DNA from: QHXQ01 sp963788965
GTDB lineage: Bacteria > Acidobacteriota > Blastocatellia > Pyrinomonadales > Pyrinomonadaceae
Reading direction: 5' to 3'
Assembly: GCA_963788965.1 (NCBI GenBank)
Contig: CAWBIK010000005.1
Span: 1,240,001-1,304,000 of the forward strand
Length of the DNA stretch: 64,000 bases
Shown: positions 44,995 through 51,857 of the stretch, piece by piece
Layout of the letters: every line of letters begins with the position of its first letter
Position numbering within the stretch: the first letter of the stretch is position 1
The notes under the pieces: generated by a model
Seen by the model: only the letters and a program-made list of their open reading frames with translations
The model's database searches: none
Told to the model about the DNA's origin: nothing
Made by a program: the position numbers and the translations under genes

Positions 44995-45800
44995 AGCAGC
45001 ACCGCGCCGCGCCCGAAGATCAACACACGTCCGCGCCGCCGCGTGCGCGTTTCGCCGTCGTGCGCAACATGCGTCGCCCGGCCGCGCTCGGTCTGCCGGA
45101 ACTCGGCGCATTAGCCATCGCCGCGATCCTGCTCATCACTACGTTGGCGGCCTACTTCCTCTATCTTGTACCGCAACGCACGCGCCTCGATTCGTTAGGA
45201 CAGGAACGCGCGCGGTTGGAAAAACGTCTGCGCGACGCGCAGGACGTGGACGTGCGCAACACGGATGCGCGCACCACCGTCACCAAGATCATAGACAGCC
45301 TCGACAAGTTTGAGACGGGCACACTTGCCGACCGCAACGCGAGCAGCACGGCCATCATCGAAGAGTTGAACGATAAGACGCGCCGCAACGGATTGGCGCG
45401 CGCGCAGTTCTCATTCATGCGGCAAGACGAGATGACGACCGAGCAGTTGCAGCAACAACAGCAACGCCTCGCCACGGGCGGCGTGGATGTGAGCGCGGCG
45501 CGCGCGCGTAATCGCCAGAGCGTCTTCCCCGGCATCGACATCAGCCTGACGGTCGAAGGTTCTTACGCCGCCGTGCGCCATTTCGTCCGCGACCTTGAGA
45601 CGAGTCGCAGTTTCATCGTCGTCAACGGCGTCGAGTTGGAAAGCGTCACGGATGCGAGCGCGGCGCGCGCGGCCGAAAGCAGCGTCGCGCGCGGTCAACT
45701 CGTCGCGCTACGGCTCGACATGTCCGCCTACTTCCGCCGCGCCGCCGTCCAGTTGGGCGACCCGGCGACGACGACAACGGGCGACCGCCCGGCCCGGTGA
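44991..45800 (+). CDS. PilO-like assembly protein
   Basis: A 269-residue partner of PilN. A cytoplasmic N-terminus of about 35 residues is followed by one membrane helix (ELGALAIAAILLITTLAAYF), a coiled coil (LDSLGQERARLEKRLRDAQD) and a periplasmic domain ending VEGSYAAVRHFVRDLETSRS and FIVVNGVELESV, the recognisable PilO core. ATG 44991 overlaps the pilN stop. Same operon as the next two genes. Confidence 0.85.
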   Translation: MKQHRAAPEDQHTSAPPRARFAVVRNMRRPAALGLPELGALAIAAILLITTLAAYFLYLVPQRTRLDSLGQERARLEKRLRDAQDVDVRNTDARTTVTKIIDSLDKFETGTLADRNASSTAIIEELNDKTRRNGLARAQFSFMRQDEMTTEQLQQQQQRLATGGVDVSAARARNRQSVFPGIDISLTVEGSYAAVRHFVRDLETSRSFIVVNGVELESVTDASAARAAESSVARGQLVALRLDMSAYFRRAAVQLGDPATTTTGDRPAR

Positions 45801-45825
45801 GCGGCGGAGGCTTTAGTTAAACGCC

Positions 45826-46743
45826 ATGCCACTATTTGAAGGCAAGACTCCACAGGAGCGTTACAAGACCATCGCTGCGCTTGCGCTCGGCATCATCGCG
45901 CTCCTGTTCATCGGTCGCATGTTCTTCGGCTCGTCCAAGCCGACGCCGACGCGCAACGCAAACAGCAACCGCGGCCGCACGGGCACGCCCGCCAACGGCA
46001 GCGCGCAAGGCACGTCTGACGAGATACCATTCCCGCGCGAGATTCCTGAGATCAAAGTTTCGTATGACGGAGCAGGCGGCAGTCGTAACATCTTCGCCTT
46101 CTACGAACCGCCCGTGAAGAAACCGACCGACACGGTCGTCGTCATCGATACGCCCACGCCCACGCCGACCCCGCCGCCGCCCTTGACGCTATCGGGCGCT
46201 GCGCCGGCCAGCGTCTTCGCGCGCGCTGAAGGCTTCACGCTCACGCTCACGGGCGACAAGTTCACGCCGCAAGTACGCATCTATGTGGACAGCGAAGAAT
46301 TGCCGACCACTTATGCGGGCGAGCAGCAGTTGACGGCGAACGTGCCCGCAGCCCTGATCTCCGCGCCCGGCACGCGCACCCTCATGGTACGCACGCCCGA
46401 CGGGCAACTCTACTCGAACCCGTTGACGCTCAGCGTCGCCGAACCGCCCCGCCCGCAGTACACCTACATCGGTCTGCTCGGCGGCCCGCGCTATAACGAC
46501 AAGGCGATGCTCAAAGGCCAGACGAACGATGTCGTCTCCGTGCAACGCGGCGACATCGTCGGCGGGCGCTTCAAAGTCACCAGCATCTCCGAGCGTGCCG
46601 TGGACTTCATGGACACGCAACTCAAGATCAAACACACGCTGCCTTACGTCGAGGCGCGCGCCGGTGCGCCCGGCGGGCCGCGCCCTTACGTGCCGCCGCC
46701 ACCACGGCCCGACGATGACGATACCGATGAGCCGCAACTCTAA
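45826..46743 (+). CDS. Membrane-anchored IPT/TIG-domain protein, probable PilP-like pilus component
   Basis: A 305-residue protein with one N-terminal membrane helix (IAALALGIIALLFIGRMFFG) and a periplasmic part. PFPREIPEIKVSYDGAGGSR and NIFAFYEPP form a motif seen in PilP/GspC-type proteins. Residues about 125-205 form an IPT/TIG immunoglobulin-like domain (LSGAAPASVFARAEGFTLTL). The end (about 215-285: YTYIGLLGGPRYNDKAMLKG, VQRGDIVGGRFKVTSISERA) resembles the PilP/GspC homology region that contacts the secretin. A Pro-rich tail follows. Gene order after pilN and pilO supports this role. I do not know another example of the IPT insertion. Confidence 0.75.
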   Translation: MPLFEGKTPQERYKTIAALALGIIALLFIGRMFFGSSKPTPTRNANSNRGRTGTPANGSAQGTSDEIPFPREIPEIKVSYDGAGGSRNIFAFYEPPVKKPTDTVVVIDTPTPTPTPPPPLTLSGAAPASVFARAEGFTLTLTGDKFTPQVRIYVDSEELPTTYAGEQQLTANVPAALISAPGTRTLMVRTPDGQLYSNPLTLSVAEPPRPQYTYIGLLGGPRYNDKAMLKGQTNDVVSVQRGDIVGGRFKVTSISERAVDFMDTQLKIKHTLPYVEARAGAPGGPRPYVPPPPRPDDDDTDEPQL

Positions 46744-47371
46744 TCAAAGACAGCGGCCCGTGCGTCGCCCCGGCGAACACGGCTACACGCTCGTCGCACT
46801 GATGGCGTTGATGTCGATCCTTGTGATCGTCGCCATGAGCGCCGCGCCGCGTCTGCGCCAACAGACGCAACGCGAGTTGGAGAAAGAAGCCATCGCGCGC
46901 GGCGAAGAAGTGGCCGAAGCCATCTCGCTCTACACGCGCTTGAAGGGTGCGCCCCCCACCGAGATGCAGCAACTACTCGACGGCGTAGATGTCGGCATCA
47001 AGAAGGTACACCTGCTGCGCGCTTCGGCCGCGCGCGATCCGCTCACGAAGTCGGGCGAGTGGAAATGGGTGCATGCCAACGACAAGGTGATAGGCGAGTT
47101 TCAAGATCGCGTGATGAAGTACACGAACGGCGTGATCCCTGAGACGCGCGCCGAGAACGCTTTCTTCCGCCAGTTCGTCCGCCAGATCACCGGCCTCTCA
47201 AACATCAAAGCCGACGAGACGGAACAGGCCGAGTGCGGCGAGGACTCAGAGCCGAACACGTCGGGCGGCCCCATCATCGGCGTCGTCAGTCGCAGCCGTT
47301 GCGCTTCGGTCATCACCTACTATGGCATCGAGCGGCATGACTTCTGGGTCTTCACGCCGATGTTCCGCTAA
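46727..47371 (+). CDS. Type II secretion/pilus-type pseudopilin, atypical at position 5
   Basis: A 214-residue prepilin-like protein. After a basic leader the processing site would be PGEHG-YTLVALMALMSIL, with a hydrophobic helix of about 20 residues and a GspG-like alpha/beta body (EEVAEAISLYTRLKGAPPTE, MQQLLDGVDVG, DPLTKSGEWKWVHAND). Canonical pilins have Glu at position 5 of the mature protein (FTLIE); here it is Ala. This is typical of minor, tip-located pseudopilins such as GspK. ATG 46727 overlaps the preceding stop by 17 bases. Last gene of the pilus-type operon. Confidence 0.85.
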   Translation: MSRNSNQRQRPVRRPGEHGYTLVALMALMSILVIVAMSAAPRLRQQTQRELEKEAIARGEEVAEAISLYTRLKGAPPTEMQQLLDGVDVGIKKVHLLRASAARDPLTKSGEWKWVHANDKVIGEFQDRVMKYTNGVIPETRAENAFFRQFVRQITGLSNIKADETEQAECGEDSEPNTSGGPIIGVVSRSRCASVITYYGIERHDFWVFTPMFR

Positions 47372-47402
47372 CTCACGTTCAACCTAACAATCAAGCGTTC
47401 AG

Positions 47403-47496
47403 CAACACGCGCATTGCATGTGCATGATGAAGCACATGCACGTTGCATCAGGCACATGCAATGCAATGTCATGCATGTGTGATCGCACACGTGTTG
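47403..47496. repeat. Nested palindromes upstream of the KKGG protein gene
   Basis: CAACACG (47403-47409) pairs with CGTGTTG (47490-47496). GCATTGCATGTGC (47411-47423) pairs perfectly with 47452-47464. Between them GTGCATG and CACATGCAC words repeat. The block ends 20 bases before the -35 box of the promoter at 47516, a place where an operator or a nucleoid-protein site could act. Confidence 0.8.
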
Positions 47497-47515
47497 ATTT
47501 TTTTTCATTAAGTTA

Positions 47516-47544
47516 TTGACATCTGATCGCTTTATGTTTATAAG
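47516..47544 (+). promoter_or_regulatory. Strong sigma70 promoter
   Basis: TTGACA (47516-47521), a 17-base spacer, TATAAG (47539-47544), with an AT-rich upstream stretch (TTTTTTTT before it). This is the best promoter in the window. It predicts a leader of nearly 100 bases that contains a 10-bp stem, GACCACAAGA (47573-47582) with TCTTGTGGTC (47600-47609), then AAAGGAG before the ATG at 47647. Confidence 0.8.
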
Positions 47545-47646
47545 CTCAAGATGTTGTGCGCTGTTTAGTCTAGACCACAAGACAAACATCAACACAGTAT
47601 CTTGTGGTCATAACCAAACCAACTGAGAAAAGGAGCACGAAGACTT

Positions 47647-47754
47647 ATGGCAACAAAGAAAGCAGGTGGTGCGAAAAAGGGTGGAGCGAAGAAGGCTGCC
47701 AAGGGCGGCGCGAAAAAGGGCGGCTCGAAGAAGGGCGGCGCGAAGAAGAGATAG
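47647..47754 (+). CDS. 35-residue Lys/Gly/Ala repeat protein, histone-H1-like tail
   Basis: MATKKAGGAKKGGAKKAAKG followed by GAKKGGSKKGGAKKR: 35 residues made only of K, G, A, S, R plus the N-terminal MAT, in a loose (G/A)-x-KK repeat. This composition is that of histone H1 C-terminal tails and of bacterial H1-like proteins that compact DNA or bind rRNA. It should be unstructured and strongly basic. It has its own strong promoter, a structured leader, AAAGGAG 11 bases before ATG and a terminator-like hairpin after the stop, so it is a real and probably highly expressed gene although very short. A nucleoid or ribosome-associated role is inference. Confidence 0.8.
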   Translation: MATKKAGGAKKGGAKKAAKGGAKKGGSKKGGAKKR

Positions 47755-47831
47755 TAAGGTCTTCAACCAAGGGTCTGACACAACCTTCACTGCGCACACA
47801 AACTTCTGCGGTCTCGATAGACCATCTAAGC

Positions 47832-47872
47832 GGACGGCGATTGCTGCAACAGCGCGCCGTCCATTTTCTTTT
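47832..47872 (+). terminator. Terminator after the KKGG protein gene
   Basis: GGACGGCG (47832-47839) and CGCCGTCC (47855-47862) form an 8-bp stem, followed by ATTTTCTTTT. It is 77 bases after the stop codon. Confidence 0.75.
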
Positions 47873-47988
47873 AGCGATCAGCCATCAGCCATCAGCTTCT
47901 TTGACTGATGACGTATGCTCCATAGTGACACGTGCGTGTGCGGTCAGTTCGTATTAAGCTGATCGCTGACTGCTGATCGCTGATCGCT
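47873..47988. repeat. Palindrome with unequal word number, AGCGATCAGCCATCAGC family
   Basis: The left arm 47873-47898 contains the 7-base word ATCAGCN three times. The right arm 47956-47988 is its complement but with one extra word. Aligning them leaves a 7-base gap and two mismatches. It ends 5 bases before the trmL start. This shows that the arms gain and lose whole words. Confidence 0.85.
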
Positions 47989-47993
47989 TCCTT

Positions 47994-48449
47994 ATGCTTC
48001 GCGTCGCACTGGTCGAGCCGGAGATACCGCCGAACACGGGCAACGTTGCGCGCCTGTGCGCGGCGACGCGCACGCCGCTGCACATTGTCGGCGTCACGGG
48101 CTTTCGCCTCGACGAGCGCGCCGTGCGCCGCGCCGGCCTCGACTATCGGCCTGAGGTCGAGTTGCATCGTCATCGTGATCTGGCGGCGTTGCACACATCG
48201 CTGCCGGGCGCGCGCTTCGTCTATCTCACCACCAAAGCCACACGCTCTTATACCGATTGGCGTTTCTCTGCGCGCGATTGCCTCGTCTTCGGGCGCGAAA
48301 CCGCGGGCTTGCCCGCCTCAGTACTCAGCACCAACTGGCCCAACTGTGTGACCATCCCCATGCTGAACCCGCGCGTGCGTAGTCTTAACCTCGCTACGGC
48401 CGTCGCTATCGTGCTGTACGAAGCGTTGCGGCAGACAAGCGCCTTCTGA
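47994..48449 (+). CDS. trmL: tRNA (cytidine(34)-2'-O)-methyltransferase TrmL
   Basis: A 151-residue minimal SPOUT methyltransferase that methylates the wobble nucleotide of tRNA-Leu isoacceptors. MLRVALVEPEIPPNTGNVAR is the diagnostic N-terminus. The knot motifs are LVFGRETAGLPASVL and CVTIPMLNPRVRSLNLATAV (the SLNL SAM-binding loop). Full family length. The gene follows a palindrome directly and no ribosome binding site is clear. Confidence 0.95.
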   Translation: MLRVALVEPEIPPNTGNVARLCAATRTPLHIVGVTGFRLDERAVRRAGLDYRPEVELHRHRDLAALHTSLPGARFVYLTTKATRSYTDWRFSARDCLVFGRETAGLPASVLSTNWPNCVTIPMLNPRVRSLNLATAVAIVLYEALRQTSAF

Positions 48450-48566
48450 TCAGTCTGTCGTTGGTCGCGCGGCCGGCCGCGCGGGCATAACTACGCCGTG
48501 CGTGTTAAGATATTCGTTTCCGCGCCGGGGTTGAAAACGCGCCGGCCTTATCTATGGGGAGTTATC

Positions 48567-50387
48567 ATGGTTGAAGAGAGACGGGATATACGCAACATCG
48601 CAATCATCGCGCACGTTGACCACGGCAAGACGACGCTCGTGGACGCGATGTTGCGGCAAGCCGGCACATTCGGCGCGCATGAACACGTGCGCGACCGCGT
48701 GATGGACTCGATGGACTTGGAGCGCGAGCGCGGCATCACGATCATGGCCAAGAACACGGCCGTGCGTTACGGCGACGTGAAGATCAACATCGTGGACACG
48801 CCGGGGCACGCGGATTTCGGCGGCGAGGTCGAGCGCGTGTTGAAGATGGTGGACGGCGTGATGCTGCTGGTGGACGCGGCCGAAGGCTGTCTGCCGCAGA
48901 CGCGGTTCGTGTTGCGCAAGGCGCTCGAAGCGCGGCTGCCGGCCATCGCCGTCGTTAACAAGATCGACCGGCATGACGCGCGCCCCGAAGAAGTGGTGGA
49001 TGAAATCTACGAACTGTTCATGGACTTGGACGCGACCGATGCACAGATCGAGTTTCCGATCCTCTACGCCGTTTCGCGTGAAGGCATCGCCAAGAAGAGT
49101 CTGACCGACGAGTCGCAAAATCTGCGGCCACTGTTCGATCAGATCGTCGAGACGATCCCCGCGCCGAAGGCCGTGCGGCAGGACTCATTGCAACTGTTGG
49201 TCGCCAATCTTGATTACAACGAATACGTCGGCCGGCTCGCCATCGGGCGTATCTTCTCAGGCGAGATCGCGGTCGGCGACACGGTCGCGGTCGCACGGCG
49301 CGACGGGTCGTTACAAAAGGTGCGCGTGTCGCAGCTTTACGCCTTCGAGGGGTTGAAGCGCGAATCGGTTGAACGCGCGCGCGTCGGCGAGATCGTGGCG
49401 CTCGCCGGCATCGACGAGATCGAGATCGGCGAAACCATCACGAGCGCCGACAACCCGCAGCCCTTGCCCATCATCGCCGTGGACGAGCCGACCATCTCGA
49501 TGATCTTCGGCGTCAATAACTCGCCGTTCGCGGGGCGCGAAGGCAAGTACGTTACGTCGCGGCAACTGCGCGAGCGGCTTGATCGGGAAGTGCTCGGCAA
49601 CGTTGCGATCAGGGTTGAGGAAACAGACTCGCCCGATCAGTTCAAGGTGTCGGGTCGCGGCGAGTTGCAGCTTGCGATCCTGATCGAGATGATGCGGCGC
49701 GAGAGTTATGAGTTACAAGTCTCGAAGCCCGAAGTGATCACGCGCATGAAAGATGGCGTGATCCACGAGCCGATTGAACAGGTCGTCGTCGATTGTCCCG
49801 AAGAGTTCATCGGCGTCGTGACCGAAGCGATGGGCCGGCGCAAAGGGCAGATGACGAAGATGGTCAACCACGGCACGGGCCGCGTGCGGCTTGAGTTCGA
49901 GACGCCGTCGCGCGGCCTCATAGGGTTTCGCGGCGAGTTCCTGACCGAGACTAAGGGCACGGGCCTGTTGAACACGATGTTCCTGCGCTGGGGGCCGTGG
50001 CAAGGCACAATGCGCGGGCGTTCAACCGGTTCGCTCGTCGCCGACCGCGCGGGCGACACGACCACTTATGCACTGTTCAACCTGCAAGAGCGCGGCGCGA
50101 TGTTCGTGCGGCCCGCGACGAAAGTTTACGAGGGCATGGTGGTCGGCGAGAACGCACGCGCCGTCGATCTCGACGTGAACGCGATCAAAGAGAAGAAGCT
50201 GACGAACATGCGCGCCGCGAGCGCCGACGACGCGATGCGCCTCATCCCCATAAAAGACCTGTCGTTGGAACAGGCGCTCGAATTCATCGCCGACGACGAA
50301 CTGGTCGAAGTCACGCCGCAAACCATCCGCCTGCGCAAACGCGTGCTCGCCGCCAACATGCGCCCGAAGAAGAAACAGGACGATTAA
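48567..50387 (+). CDS. typA: Translational GTPase TypA/BipA
   Basis: A 606-residue ribosome-binding GTPase involved in 50S assembly and stress or low-temperature growth. G1 is IIAHVDHGKTTLVDAML, switch II DTPGHADFGGEVERV, and G4 VVNKIDRHDARPEEV. Domains II, III and V and the family-specific C-terminal domain (TKMVNHGTGRVRLEFETPSR, GLIGFRGEFLTETKGTGLLN) are complete. ATG 48567 with GGGGA upstream; the frame is open 69 bases further, but the conserved start is here. No operon partner is certain. Confidence 0.97.
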   Translation: MVEERRDIRNIAIIAHVDHGKTTLVDAMLRQAGTFGAHEHVRDRVMDSMDLERERGITIMAKNTAVRYGDVKINIVDTPGHADFGGEVERVLKMVDGVMLLVDAAEGCLPQTRFVLRKALEARLPAIAVVNKIDRHDARPEEVVDEIYELFMDLDATDAQIEFPILYAVSREGIAKKSLTDESQNLRPLFDQIVETIPAPKAVRQDSLQLLVANLDYNEYVGRLAIGRIFSGEIAVGDTVAVARRDGSLQKVRVSQLYAFEGLKRESVERARVGEIVALAGIDEIEIGETITSADNPQPLPIIAVDEPTISMIFGVNNSPFAGREGKYVTSRQLRERLDREVLGNVAIRVEETDSPDQFKVSGRGELQLAILIEMMRRESYELQVSKPEVITRMKDGVIHEPIEQVVVDCPEEFIGVVTEAMGRRKGQMTKMVNHGTGRVRLEFETPSRGLIGFRGEFLTETKGTGLLNTMFLRWGPWQGTMRGRSTGSLVADRAGDTTTYALFNLQERGAMFVRPATKVYEGMVVGENARAVDLDVNAIKEKKLTNMRAASADDAMRLIPIKDLSLEQALEFIADDELVEVTPQTIRLRKRVLAANMRPKKKQDD

Positions 50388-50410
50388 ACGCTAGACCGTG
50401 CGGCTTGGTC

Positions 50411-50951
50411 ATGCAGAACGAGATCGATGTCATCCGCGACCTGACGCACAAACTTGCTGCGGGCCGCATCGATTACATGTTGACCGGCTCGATGGCCATG
50501 AACTACTACGCCGAGCCGCGCATGACCCGCGACATCGATATCGTTATGGCCCTCACCGGGCAAGACGCAGACCGGATCAGCGACTTGTTCAGTGCTGACT
50601 ACTACTTGGCGCGCCGAGGATGTCGCACGCGCCATTGCCCATGAATCCATGTTCAACTTGATCCACCTTGCGAGCGTCGTTAAGGTGGACTGCATCGTGC
50701 GCAAGAGTACGCCCTATCGCCAACTTGAGTTCGAGCGTCGTCGTCGTGTCGCCATTCAAGATTTTGCGATCTGGCTTGTGAGCAAAGAGGATTTGATTAT
50801 TTCCAAGCTTGAGTGGGCGCGCCCGTCGCGGTCAGCATTGCAACTGCGCGACGTGAGGAATCTGCTGGGCACGGGTTATGATACCGCTTATCTCGACAAG
50901 TGGACGCGCGAGTTAGGTCTGTACGATTTGTGGCAGGAGTGCTTGCGATGA
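50411..50951 (+). CDS. Nucleotidyltransferase-fold protein of a two-gene module (frameshifted)
   Basis: About 180 residues. The N-terminal part has the nucleotidyltransferase pattern YMLTGSMAMNYYAEPRMTRD followed by IDIVMAL: GS and a DxD pair, as in AbiEii-like and related minimal nucleotidyltransferases. After a one-base indel near 50613 (SADYYLA to DVARAIAHESMFNLIHL) it continues with VVKVDCIVRKSTPYRQLEFE and KEDLIISKLEWARPSRSA. Its stop overlaps the ATG of the next small gene, so the two are coupled. Such pairs resemble toxin-antitoxin modules, but which partner is toxic, if any, cannot be told from sequence. Confidence 0.85.
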
Positions 50952-51172
50952 ACGACACCGCGCCCGAAGTGGCCGCGTTGATGCATGAGTTGCTGATGCA
51001 ACGTTCCGGTGCAGAGCGGTTCATCATGGGCGCATTGATGTTCGATGCGGCCCGCGAATTAATCATCGCCTCTTTGCCGCCTGAGTTGTCGGAGACAGAC
51101 TTCAAGCGCCGCTTATTCGAGCGCGTTTACGGTCTTGCCTGGCCGGTTGTGCAGGTTACGCCCGGCGCTTGA
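50948..51172 (+). CDS. Small partner protein of the nucleotidyltransferase module
   Basis: A 74-residue helical protein: MHELLMQRSGAERFIMGALM, FDAARELIIASLPPELSETD and FKRRLFERVYG. I know similar small proteins next to this nucleotidyltransferase type in cyanobacteria and other phyla, with no assigned function. ATG 50948 overlaps the previous stop (ATGA). Likely to form a complex with its neighbour. Confidence 0.85.
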   Translation: MNDTAPEVAALMHELLMQRSGAERFIMGALMFDAARELIIASLPPELSETDFKRRLFERVYGLAWPVVQVTPGA

Positions 51173-51217
51173 ATCGTTCCGGCCGGTCGTTTGCGACGAA
51201 AGGATAGTTAAGACGTT

Positions 51218-51805
51218 ATGGCACGGACACCTTCGACGATGATTGAGTTGGGCACGCAAGCGCCGGACTTTCAGTTGCCCGACGTGGCGACAGGGCAGAC
51301 CGTGGCGCTCGCGGATTTCGCGGGCAAGAAGGGGCTGCTCGTTATGTTCATCAGTCGCCACTGTCCTTACGTGCAGCATGTGCAGGACGAGTTGGCGCGG
51401 CTTGGGCACGACTACAGCACGCGCGATCTGGGCATCGTCGCTATCAGCGCGAACGATGTGGTCGGTTATCCGGACGACGCGCCGGAGCGGCTCAAGGAAC
51501 TGGCCGATGCGTTGGGCCTCAATTACCCTGTCTGTTACGACGAGAGCCAAGAGACGGCTAAGGCTTATCAAGCGGCTTGCACGCCCGATTTCTTCCTGTT
51601 CGATGCGGAGCGCCGGCTCGTCTATCGCGGTCAACTCGACGACAGCCTGCCGGGCAACGACAAGCCCGTGACGGGGCGCGACCTGCGGGCTGCGCTCGAT
51701 GCTTTGCTTAGCGATCAACCCATCAGCACAGAGCAGCGCGCCAGCCTCGGCTGCAACATCAAGTGGCGGGCCGGCAACGAACCGGCTTACTACGGCGCGA
51801 GTTAA
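51218..51805 (+). CDS. Thioredoxin-fold peroxiredoxin-like protein
   Basis: A 195-residue AhpC/TSA-type protein of the PRX-like group. LGTQAPDFQLPDVATGQTVA and LADFAGKKGLLVMFISRHCP lead to the single active-site Cys in RHCPYVQHVQDEL (about residue 48). There is no CXXC. A second Cys (QAACTPDFFLFDAE, about 120) precedes the cis-Pro and could form a disulphide with the first. LGCNIKWRAGNEP at the end is typical of this subfamily, which often has 'SLGCNIKW'. Cytoplasmic, reducing peroxides or acting as a thiol switch; the exact substrate is unknown. Confidence 0.92.
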   Translation: MARTPSTMIELGTQAPDFQLPDVATGQTVALADFAGKKGLLVMFISRHCPYVQHVQDELARLGHDYSTRDLGIVAISANDVVGYPDDAPERLKELADALGLNYPVCYDESQETAKAYQAACTPDFFLFDAERRLVYRGQLDDSLPGNDKPVTGRDLRAALDALLSDQPISTEQRASLGCNIKWRAGNEPAYYGAS

Positions 51806-51857
51806 AGAGCCACGCCCGCGCCCTATGCGCGCTGTAGTTTTCCTGCCTGATAACAAC

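Noticed and set aside
47604..47957. A 117-codon frame covering the small basic gene in another frame
   Set aside because: It runs through the KKGG gene out of frame and through a terminator and repeat, with no protein character. The 35-codon frame has the promoter and ribosome binding site.
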